Assembly (NCBI RefSeq): GCF_019278565.1
Contig: NZ_CP058988.1
Location: 1,860,001 to 1,924,000 of the forward strand
Reading direction: 5' to 3'
Source: Cellulophaga sp. HaHa_2_95
GTDB taxonomy: Bacteria > Bacteroidota > Bacteroidia > Flavobacteriales > Flavobacteriaceae
DNA: 64,000 nucleotides
The translations under genes and the position numbers were made by a program. The notes beneath the pieces were generated by a model. It had not been told where the DNA came from, searched no databases, and saw only the letters and a program-made list of their open reading frames with translations. Positions 55,434-64,000 of the stretch are shown in pieces. How positions within the stretch are numbered: the first letter of the stretch is position 1; every line of letters begins with the position of its first letter.

Positions 55434-56456
55434 TTAAGTAAGTGAGTTAAAATATTCTTTCACTTGATTGATGTGTTCTTCTTTGCGTGCGGCACTTAAC
55501 CAGCTAGCTTCAAAAGCATTGATGGCTAATTGCATAAGTTGTGATTTATTTAAATTTAGTGCCTTAGCCGTTTCATAATAATTTTCATTCATATACCCGC
55601 CAAAATAAGCAGGATCATCTGAATGTATTGTGGCTATTAGCCCTTTGTCAAGCATTTTAGCTACAGGGTGTTCTTCCATTTTTTGAATAACTTTAAGTGC
55701 TACATTACTCAACGGACACAAGGTTAATGCAAGCTTTTCTTGTAGCAATCTCTCTACCAGTGCTGCATCATCTAAACACCTGTTTCCATGATCTATACGG
55801 ACAACTTTAAGGAGGTCTAAAGCTTCCCAAATGTAAGTTGATGGTCCTTCTTCCCCTGCATGCGCTACCAATTTGTAACCTTGATCTGCAGAGGCTTTAA
55901 AGACCTTAGAAAACTTACTAGGCGGGTTGCCCATTTCAGAAGAATCTAGCCCAACACCATGAATGTATTGTTTATAAGGCAATGAAGATTCTAGTGTTTT
56001 AAAGGCTTCTTCTTCACTTAAATGTCTCAAATAGGACATTATAAGTTGGTAGGAGATATTTAATTCTGTTGTAGCTTTTTCTAATGCTTTAAAAATTCCG
56101 TTGAATACTACATCAAAAGAAATACCTCTATCGGTATGGGTTTGTGGATCAAAAAAGACTTCGACATGCACTACATTTTGACTGTGGACTTTAGTAAGGT
56201 ATGCCCAGGTTAAATCATAAAAATCTTGTTCATGAATGAGGACTTGTGCGCCAATATAGTAAAGGTCTAGAAATTCTTGAAGGTTATTAAATTTATAGGC
56301 TTCTTTTAAGGAAGCTATGGAATCATACGCCAGTGTAATGTTGTTTCTTTTAGCTATTTTAAACATTAGCTCAGGTTCAAAACTACCTTCAATGTGTAAA
56401 TGTAATTCGGCTTTGGGAATACCTTGAATAATTTTTTTTAATGCAGATGATTCCAT
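55434..56456 (-). CDS. Adenosine/adenine deaminase family, adenine-deaminase type
   Basis: The 340 residues form the amidohydrolase barrel of the adenosine deaminase family: zinc ligands H19 and H21 (ELHLHIEGS), H199 with catalytic E202 (AHAGEEGP), H223 (IDHGNRCLDD) and D280-D281. The sequence HSDDPAYFGGY at the active site, FFDPQTHTDRG near residue 101 and HAGEEGP are the marks of the adenine-deaminase branch rather than of true adenosine deaminases, which have NTDDP. The likely reaction is adenine to hypoxanthine plus ammonia in purine salvage. The choice of subtype is from motif recognition. It is a single cytoplasmic gene. Confidence 0.9.
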   Translation of the reverse strand: MESSALKKIIQGIPKAELHLHIEGSFEPELMFKIAKRNNITLAYDSIASLKEAYKFNNLQEFLDLYYIGAQVLIHEQDFYDLTWAYLTKVHSQNVVHVEVFFDPQTHTDRGISFDVVFNGIFKALEKATTELNISYQLIMSYLRHLSEEEAFKTLESSLPYKQYIHGVGLDSSEMGNPPSKFSKVFKASADQGYKLVAHAGEEGPSTYIWEALDLLKVVRIDHGNRCLDDAALVERLLQEKLALTLCPLSNVALKVIQKMEEHPVAKMLDKGLIATIHSDDPAYFGGYMNENYYETAKALNLNKSQLMQLAINAFEASWLSAARKEEHINQVKEYFNSLT

Positions 56457-56603
56457 AAAATATTTTGTTTAAGTGTACTGAAAAGTGTGTTATATGGGCG
56501 TTCTAGGTTGAATTAAAATATGCTTTCTTCTTTAAAAATGAAGTTTAAGCGTTTTGGTATCCATTAAATATAAAACTATTTTCTCACCAACCTGATATTT
56601 TCC

Positions 56604-57143
56604 TTAATCTTTTTGAGCTATTCTGCGCTTATTTGCTTCTAATATGTAAAGTAAAATCTCTTCATCGGAATTCGGAAGTTTCGTTATACCTACCTTTTTT
56701 AGGCCTAGTTTTTCTAACAGTTTTTGAGAAGAAAAATTCTCTTTAGAGGTAATTGCCTTTACTTCATTCAGCTTAAATTCATCAAAAGCGGCATTCAAAA
56801 TTCTATGACTCGCTTCATAGGCATAGCCTAGCCCTTCAAAACCAGGTAAAAGCCCAAATCCAATATCAATACCCGCTACACCATCCCGATTGTAAAGTCC
56901 GCAGGTGCCAATTTTTACTTCATCATGTTTTGTGATAATAGTATAACAAGAAAATCCTAGCGCCTTTAGTTGTGGGAGCATCATACGTTTTATATAATCG
57001 GCAGCCATCGGAATAGAATGAATACCTCTATCGCCTACATATTTTATAAACTTATCTGTGTTCATTAACTGATAAATTAATTCAGCATCTTCCTCTAATG
57101 TAGGTCTCAGTTGTAAGCGTTCTGTTTTAAACTCTGTATACAT
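56604..57143 (-). CDS. GNAT acetyltransferase (RimJ/RimL type)
   Basis: The 179 residues have the GNAT plan: ERLQLRPTLEEDAELIYQLM at the start, ITKHDEVKIGTCGLYNRDG, then the acetyl-CoA loop IGFGLLPGFEGLGYAYEA (motif A) and the SQKLLEKLGLKKVG motif B near the C-terminus. It belongs to the group that acetylates ribosomal-protein N-termini or small amines; the substrate cannot be told. It is a single gene, unlinked in function to its neighbours. Confidence 0.88.
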   Translation of the reverse strand: MYTEFKTERLQLRPTLEEDAELIYQLMNTDKFIKYVGDRGIHSIPMAADYIKRMMLPQLKALGFSCYTIITKHDEVKIGTCGLYNRDGVAGIDIGFGLLPGFEGLGYAYEASHRILNAAFDEFKLNEVKAITSKENFSSQKLLEKLGLKKVGITKLPNSDEEILLYILEANKRRIAQKD

Positions 57144-57209
57144 TGTTTAGGTACGTTGTGGGCATGGTGCCTTTAGCCTAAAAATACAGAAAAGAAGTAT
57201 AAAGTAGCT

Positions 57210-57728
57210 TTATGAGCTTAAAAAATGTTTGTTGAGGTTTAATATGATTGATAATTGGTGGGTACCTATATCTTTTGAAAAAGGATTTTTATGTGTAGAA
57301 ATGCTATATCCATAAAAGATATTTACATCACCATAGAGTCCTAAACCTATTTTTGGTGTTATGACAAAATCTCGTTCTTCAAAATTGCTCAGGTATTTAG
57401 CTTCTAAACCCAAATTAAGTAAGTAAGCATTGACCTCGTAACCAATTTTTAAACCATAGATATCTTTTCCTTGGCTAGGAGTCCATTCTAGAGCACTATA
57501 GATATCATTAGAGAAAAAGCCAGTATCGCCATAATTACATCTATGTAATGCTAGACCAATTTCCGTATAGAATGATTGTTGTATTCCTGCTCCAACACGA
57601 AACGAAATTTGTTTTTCAGAACTAAAATGTTGAGACCCCCAATTCGGGATGCTATCATTTTGAGTTTCCTGGCCGAATGCCATAAAACCTATACAAAGGA
57701 TACAGATACTTAAACTACTTTTAATCAT
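57210..57728 (-). CDS. Small exported beta-strand-rich protein, unrecognised
   Basis: I do not recognise the family. The 172 residues have a signal peptide (ending FMAFGQ). The remainder alternates aromatic and polar residues in short strands (KQISFRVGAGIQQSFYTEIG, KIGYEVNAYLLNLGLEAKYL, VITPKIGLGLYGDVNIFYGY) and ends in a strand-like segment, as expected for a small eight-stranded outer-membrane barrel. It lies 4 bp after the stop of the following secreted-protein gene (57733-58464), and the two are probably co-transcribed. Confidence 0.75.
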   Translation of the reverse strand: MIKSSLSICILCIGFMAFGQETQNDSIPNWGSQHFSSEKQISFRVGAGIQQSFYTEIGLALHRCNYGDTGFFSNDIYSALEWTPSQGKDIYGLKIGYEVNAYLLNLGLEAKYLSNFEERDFVITPKIGLGLYGDVNIFYGYSISTHKNPFSKDIGTHQLSIILNLNKHFLSS

Positions 57729-57732
57729 TTTT

Positions 57733-58464
57733 TTAATCTAAAAAATTGCGTACATCATAATCATCAATCTCGAATTTACCATTTCTGTATATAGCCTTCT
57801 GTTCTTCCAGTGCTCCAGTAGTATTGCTTTTATACGGGTAAGAAATGGTTTTTGTGTCCGGTTCATATGTTATTTTATAAGGCTCGTAAAATGTGAGTCC
57901 ACTTTTAGGGAGCAATTCTTTATTCTCATCCGTAGGGTAGGATGTGGCTATAGATGTCCAAGAACATACGATCAATTCTGACCCTTGTCTAAATCCCTTC
58001 TTTTTTTTGGCAGTCTCTTTTTTGACTTTAAAAACGGTGGCAGAATAACAAGAGAAGGATAAATCATCTTGCCTTTCAATAATCAAAAATTCTTTAGCAT
58101 TCAGCGCATGTACTTCTACAAAATATTGATGCCTTTTAAAATCAGTATGAACAATTTTCTGTGTTTCACGGTCTATTAATTCGGAAACATAATTAAGATG
58201 ATAAAAGTCTTTTGAAAAATGATAAAGCTGTAATTTACTGGTTGTATCCTTAAAAGACTCAAAATGGAACATGGCAGCGTCACACTTCTCTTTCAGTATT
58301 TCTAATATGTTATCACTGTCATTTTTAGCTTCGATAATTTCTTCAATTTCTCTTGTGAAACTTTGTAATAGACTGTCTTTTAGATACTCGACTTTGTCAA
58401 CTTCTTGCCCATACGTAATTAACGAGATGCTAAATCCTATGAAAATTAAAATTCTTCGGTGCAT
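57733..58464 (-). CDS. Secreted protein of unknown function
   Basis: I do not recognise the family. The 243 residues begin with a signal peptide (RRILIFIGFSISLITYGQ). An N-terminal helical stretch rich in glutamate and lysine (DKVEYLKDSLLQSFTREIEE) is followed by a beta-rich part that includes a lysine cluster (KVKKETAKKKKGF). It ends with TISYPYKSNTTGALEEQKAI and YRNGKFEIDDYDVRNFLD. No catalytic motif is visible. It is the first gene of a two-gene unit with the small barrel-like protein at 57210-57728; the pair may be a surface complex, but that is only inferred from spacing. Confidence 0.75.
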   Translation of the reverse strand: MHRRILIFIGFSISLITYGQEVDKVEYLKDSLLQSFTREIEEIIEAKNDSDNILEILKEKCDAAMFHFESFKDTTSKLQLYHFSKDFYHLNYVSELIDRETQKIVHTDFKRHQYFVEVHALNAKEFLIIERQDDLSFSCYSATVFKVKKETAKKKKGFRQGSELIVCSWTSIATSYPTDENKELLPKSGLTFYEPYKITYEPDTKTISYPYKSNTTGALEEQKAIYRNGKFEIDDYDVRNFLD

Positions 58465-58600
58465 AGGTTACATTCTGAATGTACTATTTTTAACTATAGA
58501 TTACTGAAAACTACTTCTTGTAGCAGCAACTATTTCAGTAGTCATAGTTTAAATTAGTTGAGCATTAAAGAGGTTAAAAATTGATAAGGTTAATTGTATT

Positions 58601-59020
58601 TTAATCCTCATTATTTTCATCAATAAGTTTATCTACAATAGCTTTTAATTCTCCTTTTTTGATAGGTTTTATAATATAATCAGAGATTTCACTTATTTTT
58701 TTAGCACGCTCAATATCGGCAGTATCTACCGAAGAGGAGACCATATAAATAGTTATTTTCTTTCCTAATTTAGGTTTAATCTTTACATATTCTTCCATAA
58801 ACTGAAAGCCATCCATGATAGGCATATTGATGTCTAGTAGAATAATATCTGGCAATTCTTCATCTTTATGAAGGTTTTTTATCATGAAATCTAGGGCCTC
58901 TTCACCATCAGAAAAAGCAATAATTTCTTTAGCTAGATTCAGTGCTTTTATCGTTTTTATAACCGTAAATTGGTAGATATCATCGTCATCAACAATACAG
59001 AAATTAAAATTCTTAATCAT
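58601..59020 (-). CDS. Single-domain response regulator (CheY-like receiver)
   Basis: The 139 residues form one receiver domain: acidic cluster D11-D14 (CIVDDDD), phospho-acceptor D63 (IILLDINMPIMDG), S95 (IYMVSSS) and K118 (DYIIKPI). There is no output domain. The gene begins 3 bp after the stop of the PAS kinase at 59024-60889, which should be its phosphodonor. It resembles the receiver at 44732-45121 in form and pairing. Confidence 0.93.
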   Translation of the reverse strand: MIKNFNFCIVDDDDIYQFTVIKTIKALNLAKEIIAFSDGEEALDFMIKNLHKDEELPDIILLDINMPIMDGFQFMEEYVKIKPKLGKKITIYMVSSSVDTADIERAKKISEISDYIIKPIKKGELKAIVDKLIDENNED

Positions 59021-59023
59021 ATG

Positions 59024-60889
59024 CTATTTTTTAAATTTAATAGTGAAAATAGAGCCTTTGTTGACTTCACTCTCAACAGTTATTTTACCACCCATGGCCT
59101 CTACTTGTACTTTTGTCATAAATAAACCAACTCCTTTGGCATCTGGGTGGCGGTGGAATACTTTATTTAGGCCAAATATTTTCTTACCATGTCTCTGTAA
59201 GTTAATACCAAGACCATTGTCTTTAAAACTTAATTTTTGAACGCCGTCTTCTACAGTAGCCTTAATATAAATTTCGGGAGCTTTATCCTCAGCCTTATAT
59301 TTTATAGCGTTACCTACTAAGTTAAGGAAAATACTCTCTAAATATACTTTACTGTACATAATTGTAGGAGCTTCTGTAAAATCGCTATATATTTTTGCAT
59401 TGGTGCCTATGATTTGACCCGAAAGAATTTCTTTAGTTTTAATGAGGATTACTTCAAAGGAGAGGAGTTCTATATTTTTAGAGGTTTCATCTTTTGTTTT
59501 CAAAGCTTCCACGAGGGTGTTCAGGGTAGAAGTAAGGTGGTTTATTACACTCTCAAATTTCTCAAACAAGAGCACTTTTTCAAGATTTGTTTCGGCATCT
59601 TTATAAAATTCTAATAACGAATTTAGATTGCTCACAGGGGCGCGCAAGTTGTGCGAGGTTATATGTGCAAAATCTGCTAATTGGGTGTTTTTTATAGTCA
59701 GCTTATCAGTTAATAGTTCTAAGCTTCCTTTGGCGTCTATGATCCTTTTTTCAGCCCTTTTCTGAAAGGTTATGTCCCTAACTGCAGCAGAAACAAGTAC
59801 TCCTTCTTCTGTTTTAAGCGGACTTAAGCTTATCTGAATTGGAATTTCTTTTCCATTTTTATCAATTCCAAAAAGTTCTTTTCCTTCTCCCATTTTTCTT
59901 GTTTTAGGAATATTAAAATACAGCTCGCGATGGCTCGTGTGTGTTTTTATATAGCGTTCAGGAAGTAATAATTCTACAGGTTGGTCTAAAAGTTCATCAA
60001 AAGAATACCCAAATAATTTTTCTGCTTGTTTATTGATAAGTTGTATTTTTCCATTTTCATTTACAATAACCATGGCGTCTGGTGCAGATTCTAATAAGCC
60101 TTTGAACTTAATTTCTGCCATTCGTTGCTGGGTTACATCTTGGCAGGTACCAATGATTTCAATGACATCTCCTTTATCATTTGTAATAACTTCTCCGAGG
60201 AGCTGGATTATTTTGATTTTGCCACTATCTAATTTAATGCGATGTAATAAATCGTAAAAATGTTTATCTTGTTTTGATTTTTCAAAAGATTGATTTACAA
60301 TTTCCTTATCTCCAGGATGAACATAACTAAAATAGGTGTTATAGGTTAAAATCTCATCTGGATGTACTTCAAAAATATTATACAAGTTGCTAGACCATTT
60401 TACATTATCAGTAATAGTATCTAACTGCCAATGTCCCATCATGGTAATTTTTTCGGCATGATTTAATACTTCATTTTTACGTAGCAGATCTCGTTCTATT
60501 TTTTTTTGATCCGTAATATCTCTTATAATTCTTAGGTAGCCGTTGGTTTTACCATTATCATATTTAATAGGAGTTATGGTAGAATGTGCAATAAATGTAC
60601 TGCCATCTTTTTTCCGTATGGTCCACTCTCTAGCATCATTCGCATCATGCTCAGCTAATATTTTATAGGGGTCAAAGTCATCGTTTTCTAACTGATAACG
60701 TGCCGCTAAATCTTTCTTAAAATTTTCAAACTCTTGCTTTAGTAGAAAAGAATCACTTTTTTTTATGCCAACCATTTCATCAGGAGAATATCCCAATAAG
60801 CTATGGGCTCCTGAATTGAACTGAGATATGATATCATCGTTTGTTGTAGCTACTACCGCTATTATTTCAGCATTTACGTTAGGACTCAT
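59024..60889 (-). CDS. Three-PAS sensor histidine kinase
   Basis: The 621-aa cytoplasmic kinase has three PAS/PAC modules: about residues 5-130 (HSLLGYSPDEMVGIKK, then YLRIIRDITDQKK), 140-258 (NHAEKITMMGHWQLD, then IGTCQDVTQQRMAE) and 262-380 (LLESAPDAMVIVNENG, KLFGYSFDEL, then AAVRDITFQKRAE). The dimerisation domain has phospho-acceptor H413 (ITSHNLRAPVSNL). The ATP-binding domain has NLVGNAIKYKAED, DNGLGIN and GVGLFMTK. There are no membrane segments, so it probably senses cytoplasmic cues such as redox, oxygen or small ligands. Translation starts directly at PAS1. It is co-transcribed with its receiver gene (3 bp gap). Confidence 0.93.
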   Translation of the reverse strand: MSPNVNAEIIAVVATTNDDIISQFNSGAHSLLGYSPDEMVGIKKSDSFLLKQEFENFKKDLAARYQLENDDFDPYKILAEHDANDAREWTIRKKDGSTFIAHSTITPIKYDNGKTNGYLRIIRDITDQKKIERDLLRKNEVLNHAEKITMMGHWQLDTITDNVKWSSNLYNIFEVHPDEILTYNTYFSYVHPGDKEIVNQSFEKSKQDKHFYDLLHRIKLDSGKIKIIQLLGEVITNDKGDVIEIIGTCQDVTQQRMAEIKFKGLLESAPDAMVIVNENGKIQLINKQAEKLFGYSFDELLDQPVELLLPERYIKTHTSHRELYFNIPKTRKMGEGKELFGIDKNGKEIPIQISLSPLKTEEGVLVSAAVRDITFQKRAEKRIIDAKGSLELLTDKLTIKNTQLADFAHITSHNLRAPVSNLNSLLEFYKDAETNLEKVLLFEKFESVINHLTSTLNTLVEALKTKDETSKNIELLSFEVILIKTKEILSGQIIGTNAKIYSDFTEAPTIMYSKVYLESIFLNLVGNAIKYKAEDKAPEIYIKATVEDGVQKLSFKDNGLGINLQRHGKKIFGLNKVFHRHPDAKGVGLFMTKVQVEAMGGKITVESEVNKGSIFTIKFKK

Positions 60890-61295
60890 TAAAATAGGTT
60901 TAGATAAGCATATTAATTTTAAGCTCGTGCATCAGGAATAAAACCATGATTTATTTCAACCAATTTTGATCAGGTCCATAAAGCCCTCAAGTATGACTGT
61001 TGTACTCTAAAAAATTCTACTTATTTTCTAAGTATAAACTTCTAGGGTGCCAATTTCTAAAATAATACGTATTATACTCAATACCTAAAGATTTTACGCA
61101 CGCTATAAATATAGATAAAACTTACAAGTAAACCCTTAAGAATGTTTAATTTATACTTTCTAAGGGTATGAATTTTAGTTTGTAAGACAGGAATAAATAT
61201 ATTTTTTTTCGTGCTTTTTAAAGTGCTCAGAACACTGATACTAGTAGGGTTTATTCAATTGTTTCTATCTTTTGCCTTATAATGTAGAGCTTACA
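60890..61295. other. 406-bp intergenic region
   Basis: No gene is seen. The sequence is AT-rich and presumably holds the promoter of the PAS kinase near its left end. A short hairpin (TAATGTA at 61280-61286 with TACATTA at 61292-61298) overlaps the stop codon of the membrane-protein gene at 61296. Confidence 0.4.
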
Positions 61296-62471
61296 TTAAT
61301 CAGGTATCGACTTTAATTCTGCTATATCACTTTTTGTGAACATATTTTTAAGTTTAGCCACGAAACCTGTATTTAAATTAAGAGATAGCGTGGCTTTTTT
61401 TCGAATATCAACCTGTAATTCTTTTGCAATTTCATCAATAAATTTATGGTAAGATCTATTGAGAATCAATGACGTATCACCAATTTCATTGGTCAGATTT
61501 GTATCTAGATGTGTTTGAGTTAGGTAACAATTCTCAAGAGTTATTTCTTCTTCTTTATGAGCTAAAAGAAACCGTTTCTGTAGTAAGAAAATTTGGTTAT
61601 CTCTTTTTTCAAGTCGCGCTACTTTTCCTTTTTTAAATTGCTTAGTTTCTTTATTGATGTAGACCAAAATAGACAAGGTAGTTCCGTTGGTTAAAATGGT
61701 GTCTTTTTTTCTAAAGACATTTAGAATAGGATATACCAACAAATATTTAATTCGAGTCACTAAGCGTATAGATTTTCGATAAAAGAATAGGGCAACGATA
61801 AACATAATAACAGAGAAGATTACCGAAGTAATAGGGCTAATGATACTGATGAGAACAAAAACAATAGATAATACAATTTTTGAGACTTCCAAAATTGTAT
61901 CTATTAAGGGTATTGGCGATAGGAAAATTAAAATATCTATAAAGAATCTAAAAGTCATCACGATCACTAAAAAATACATTGAAACTGCTAACACTAAAAC
62001 TGTTTTTATACTGATGGAAAAGAAGCTCGCTTGGTATACGATTTCATCATGAGCTGGATTATCAGACAAAAAGGTAGGTGCTAGCATGACAAAGCCATTT
62101 ATTATCAAAGCAGCATGATTTGAGAGGTAATTATCTGCTAAACCAATAGGAGCGGTAGCTTTATTTGTTTTGAATACGGTGCCCACTAGCGCTGTAAATA
62201 GAAATAAAGCACCAAAAAGAATTAATACAAACCAATTGTTAAAAAAAGGATTTGTCGCGACAAAATCATTATGAAAGCCAATTTTTGAACATAAAGAAGT
62301 TAGAAATATGGTGATATACGGATTAATAGCCATGGGTGCCAGTTGCGAGAACTGATCAACTAGACTAAAATTTTGAGTTAGAGTTTGTTGTATTTGCGAA
62401 TTATCAGTTTGAGAAAGTAGTAGTAGAGGTATTGATAATACGATAAGTAAAAGCGGCACTAATTTTTTCAT
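61296..62471 (-). CDS. Multi-pass membrane protein, DUF4126-like N-terminal part
   Basis: I do not recognise the full protein. The 391 residues start with a hydrophobic leader (PLLLIVLSIPLLLLSQ). Several membrane segments follow up to about residue 240, including AINPYITIFLTSLC, which resembles the AGINPYL motif of DUF4126 proteins. The C-terminal 140 residues are a soluble, lysine-rich domain (KQFKKGKVARLEKRDNQIFL, then DIRKKATLSLNLNTGFVAK). No catalytic motif is seen. It is a single gene downstream of the paired membrane genes at 62683-63704, with a 211-bp gap. The DUF4126 link is tentative. Confidence 0.6.
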   Translation of the reverse strand: MKKLVPLLLIVLSIPLLLLSQTDNSQIQQTLTQNFSLVDQFSQLAPMAINPYITIFLTSLCSKIGFHNDFVATNPFFNNWFVLILFGALFLFTALVGTVFKTNKATAPIGLADNYLSNHAALIINGFVMLAPTFLSDNPAHDEIVYQASFFSISIKTVLVLAVSMYFLVIVMTFRFFIDILIFLSPIPLIDTILEVSKIVLSIVFVLISIISPITSVIFSVIMFIVALFFYRKSIRLVTRIKYLLVYPILNVFRKKDTILTNGTTLSILVYINKETKQFKKGKVARLEKRDNQIFLLQKRFLLAHKEEEITLENCYLTQTHLDTNLTNEIGDTSLILNRSYHKFIDEIAKELQVDIRKKATLSLNLNTGFVAKLKNMFTKSDIAELKSIPD

Positions 62472-62682
62472 GTGTGGTAGGTTATCATTTTTGATTTATC
62501 CAGAACTATCCAGAACTATTCAGTAGAATTATGTAGAGGATGGTATAAATATAGAAAAAAGATAGAATTATGTAGCTTCATCACTTTAATTATACTTTTA
62601 TATAGGTAGGTATGAAATTAGATTTGTGCAGAAAGTAACGCGTTTTTTTAGGGGTAATTCCTTTACGGTGGATAACCTAAAA

Positions 62683-63147
62683 TTACTTTTTATTGCGTGC
62701 TTTCCTCCGTTTTATTCTTCTTCTTCTTCTTCTAGCCAAAAGAATACGACTAGTTAACCTATTTCTTTTAAAAAATAACATGGAAACTCCCATTGTAATT
62801 AATAAAGCGATGAATGCAGAATTGCCTAATGCACCTCCATATCCATTAAAAAATTGACTTTTATTAAGATGTATACAACTAAATATGATGCTGGCAATAA
62901 CTAAAATGACATAGGTGCCTTTCGCCTTAAAAGAAATCATGCCAATAAATGATCCTCCTATAAATACTACAGGGATATTTTTGGTTAAAAAAGGATTAAG
63001 AAGTTCAGGGAATAGGTAAAAAAGTAAACCAACAATTAAAGATAACATGGCCGAAGATCTAACCGGACCCTGTTTTAGATGCTCATTGAAATAAAATGTA
63101 AGCGTAGCTCCAAGAATTCCTGTGATAATAATGACTAAAGTATTCAT
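62683..63147 (-). CDS. Small membrane protein with poly-basic C-terminal tail
   Basis: I do not recognise the family by name. The 154 residues contain four or five membrane segments (LVIIITGILGATLTFYF, SAMLSLIVGLLFYLFPEL, VVFIGGSFIGMISF, VILVIASIIFSCI, SAFIALLITMGVSMLFF). They end with a tail of about 27 residues that is almost entirely arginine and lysine (ARRRRRRIKRRKARNKK), facing the cytoplasm by the positive-inside rule. Its first four bases overlap the end of the upstream gene at 63144-63704, to which it is distantly similar. The two products probably form one complex. Confidence 0.75.
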   Translation of the reverse strand: MNTLVIIITGILGATLTFYFNEHLKQGPVRSSAMLSLIVGLLFYLFPELLNPFLTKNIPVVFIGGSFIGMISFKAKGTYVILVIASIIFSCIHLNKSQFFNGYGGALGNSAFIALLITMGVSMLFFKRNRLTSRILLARRRRRRIKRRKARNKK

Positions 63148-63704
63148 AAACTCAACCAGTAAATTAAGGATACTGTGACTACTCCCGCAAAAGCGATAGT
63201 ACCTAGTTTTCCGCCGACCCCTAGAAATAAGTTTTTAGAAAACATATAAAATAGTCCTGCGACCATTCCTGCAGCAATTACGAAATAAATTGAAGGCGTT
63301 ACCGCTGAACTAGACATTCCTATAAATGCACCACAATATAGTGTCGGAGGTAATTTTTTTAGATAGAACGATTGTTTCTTTATTCTTGGAATAAAAGAAG
63401 CCGTTGTCCCAACAATACCGGCAGATAGGACACTTCCTAAACCTACTTTGTTATTTAAGATATACGTAACAACAGCGCCAATAGGAATCCAGATAACCAC
63501 CGCTATTTTTTCATAAGCGTATTCACTGTGGTGCAGATCTACATATTTATGCCCAAATAATAATAAGGTAATTAAAAATAACGCCAAAAGCGCTGCATAA
63601 ATATTGGTATCATAGTTTTCTTTGAAAATCATGGTCATGAATGTAATTTGAATGCAAATAACATGTATGATCATAAAAAGTCGAAGGGCTTTATGCTTCT
63701 TCAT
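63144..63704 (-). CDS. Membrane protein, paralogous partner of the 62683-63147 gene
   Basis: I do not recognise the family by name. The 186 residues contain six or so membrane segments: two leading helices (LRLFMIIHVICIQITFMTMI, IYAALLALFLITLLLFG), then a part that parallels its neighbour. The shared marks are the GA-x-x-T segment (WIPIGAVVTYILNN), SAGIVG, CGAFIGMSS (GGSFIGM in the partner) and GVGGKLGTIAFAGVVTV (GYGGALGNSAFIALLIT in the partner). The overlap of four bases (ATGA) with the downstream gene implies coupled translation. Function unknown; a transporter or channel of two related subunits is possible. Confidence 0.75.
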   Translation of the reverse strand: MKKHKALRLFMIIHVICIQITFMTMIFKENYDTNIYAALLALFLITLLLFGHKYVDLHHSEYAYEKIAVVIWIPIGAVVTYILNNKVGLGSVLSAGIVGTTASFIPRIKKQSFYLKKLPPTLYCGAFIGMSSSAVTPSIYFVIAAGMVAGLFYMFSKNLFLGVGGKLGTIAFAGVVTVSLIYWLSL

Positions 63705-64000
63705 TCGGGAAATTTAATAGGCGCTAGTACGCTATGGAGTGTACTTGTTTTTAACAAAAAATAAACGTTGGAAAAAAGAATTCTAAAGCAGGAGGGAGGC
63801 CTTAGAAGTATTTCTGTTTTCACGTTGCAAATTTAAGTATTTAAGCTTGAATTAAAAATTTCAAATGCCTTCAAATTGGGTTTTAATTGAAGGATTGTTA
63901 GATGGAGCCAATAAGTTTTTTAGTGTGTTGTTATTGCTAAAGTTATAGCGTGTACGATGTGCTATTTTGACAAGTTCTATGAAGGCCTTGCTCTATGGTC
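63705..64000. other. Gene-free right end of the window
   Basis: About 296 bp of AT-rich sequence without a recognisable gene. It holds the upstream region of the minus-strand membrane pair. Confidence 0.4.

Overview
The window looks like a chromosome segment of a marine Flavobacteriaceae-type Bacteroidota (Cellulophaga, Maribacter or Zobellia-like). The evidence is low G+C, almost no Shine-Dalgarno sites, -7 boxes of the TAnnTTTG type, type IX secretion (T9SS) proteins with the gliding-motility-associated type B sorting domain, PorP/SprF-family outer-membrane partners, DUF5606, a CtaA of the Bacteroidota form and many SPII lipoproteins. The species cannot be named from the sequence alone.

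Region 1 (1-34.5 kb) is a giant surface-protein locus, nearly all on the minus strand. It holds the N-terminal 1224 codons of one large secreted protein (cut by the window edge), a 4761-residue adhesin followed by a PorP/SprF protein and a PorE-like TPR/propeller/OmpA protein, and a 2693-residue adhesin followed by a second, almost identical PorP/SprF protein. The adhesins carry three separate tandem-repeat arrays (62-aa thrombospondin-3/calcium repeats, 108-aa Ig-like repeats each with an EF-hand-like loop, and 102-103-aa Ig-like repeats). A 2143-bp segment made of PorP plus the C-terminal export end of the adhesin occurs twice without indels, joined to unrelated passengers. Between the first two adhesins lie an unrecognised, possibly kinase-fold gene, a nucleoid-associated protein, a PRiA4-ORF3-like protein and heme A synthase.

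Region 2 (35-45 kb) is mostly housekeeping: cca and tsaC (coupled), a glycosyltransferase, a two-gene operon of a LicC-like nucleotidyltransferase and a glycerophosphotransferase-glycosyltransferase fusion, dapD divergent from ruvX-def-DUF5606, and a PAS histidine kinase with a lone receiver.

Region 3 (45-64 kb) is mainly minus strand: an exported SGNH hydrolase / GH20 hexosaminidase / lactonase-fold operon, tRNA-Pro(GGG) followed by nine 98-bp tandem repeats, several lipoproteins (CBM-like, phospholipase D, OmpA), an alpha/beta hydrolase-OsmC fusion, an adenine-deaminase-type enzyme, an acetyltransferase, two small exported proteins, a second PAS kinase/receiver pair, and three unrecognised membrane proteins at the end.

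The signals most worth following are the duplicated export cassette with swapped passenger, the strict A/B alternation of the EF-hand-bearing repeats, the tRNA-linked 98-bp hairpin array, the CDP-polyol-type surface-polymer operon and the kinase-like orphan.
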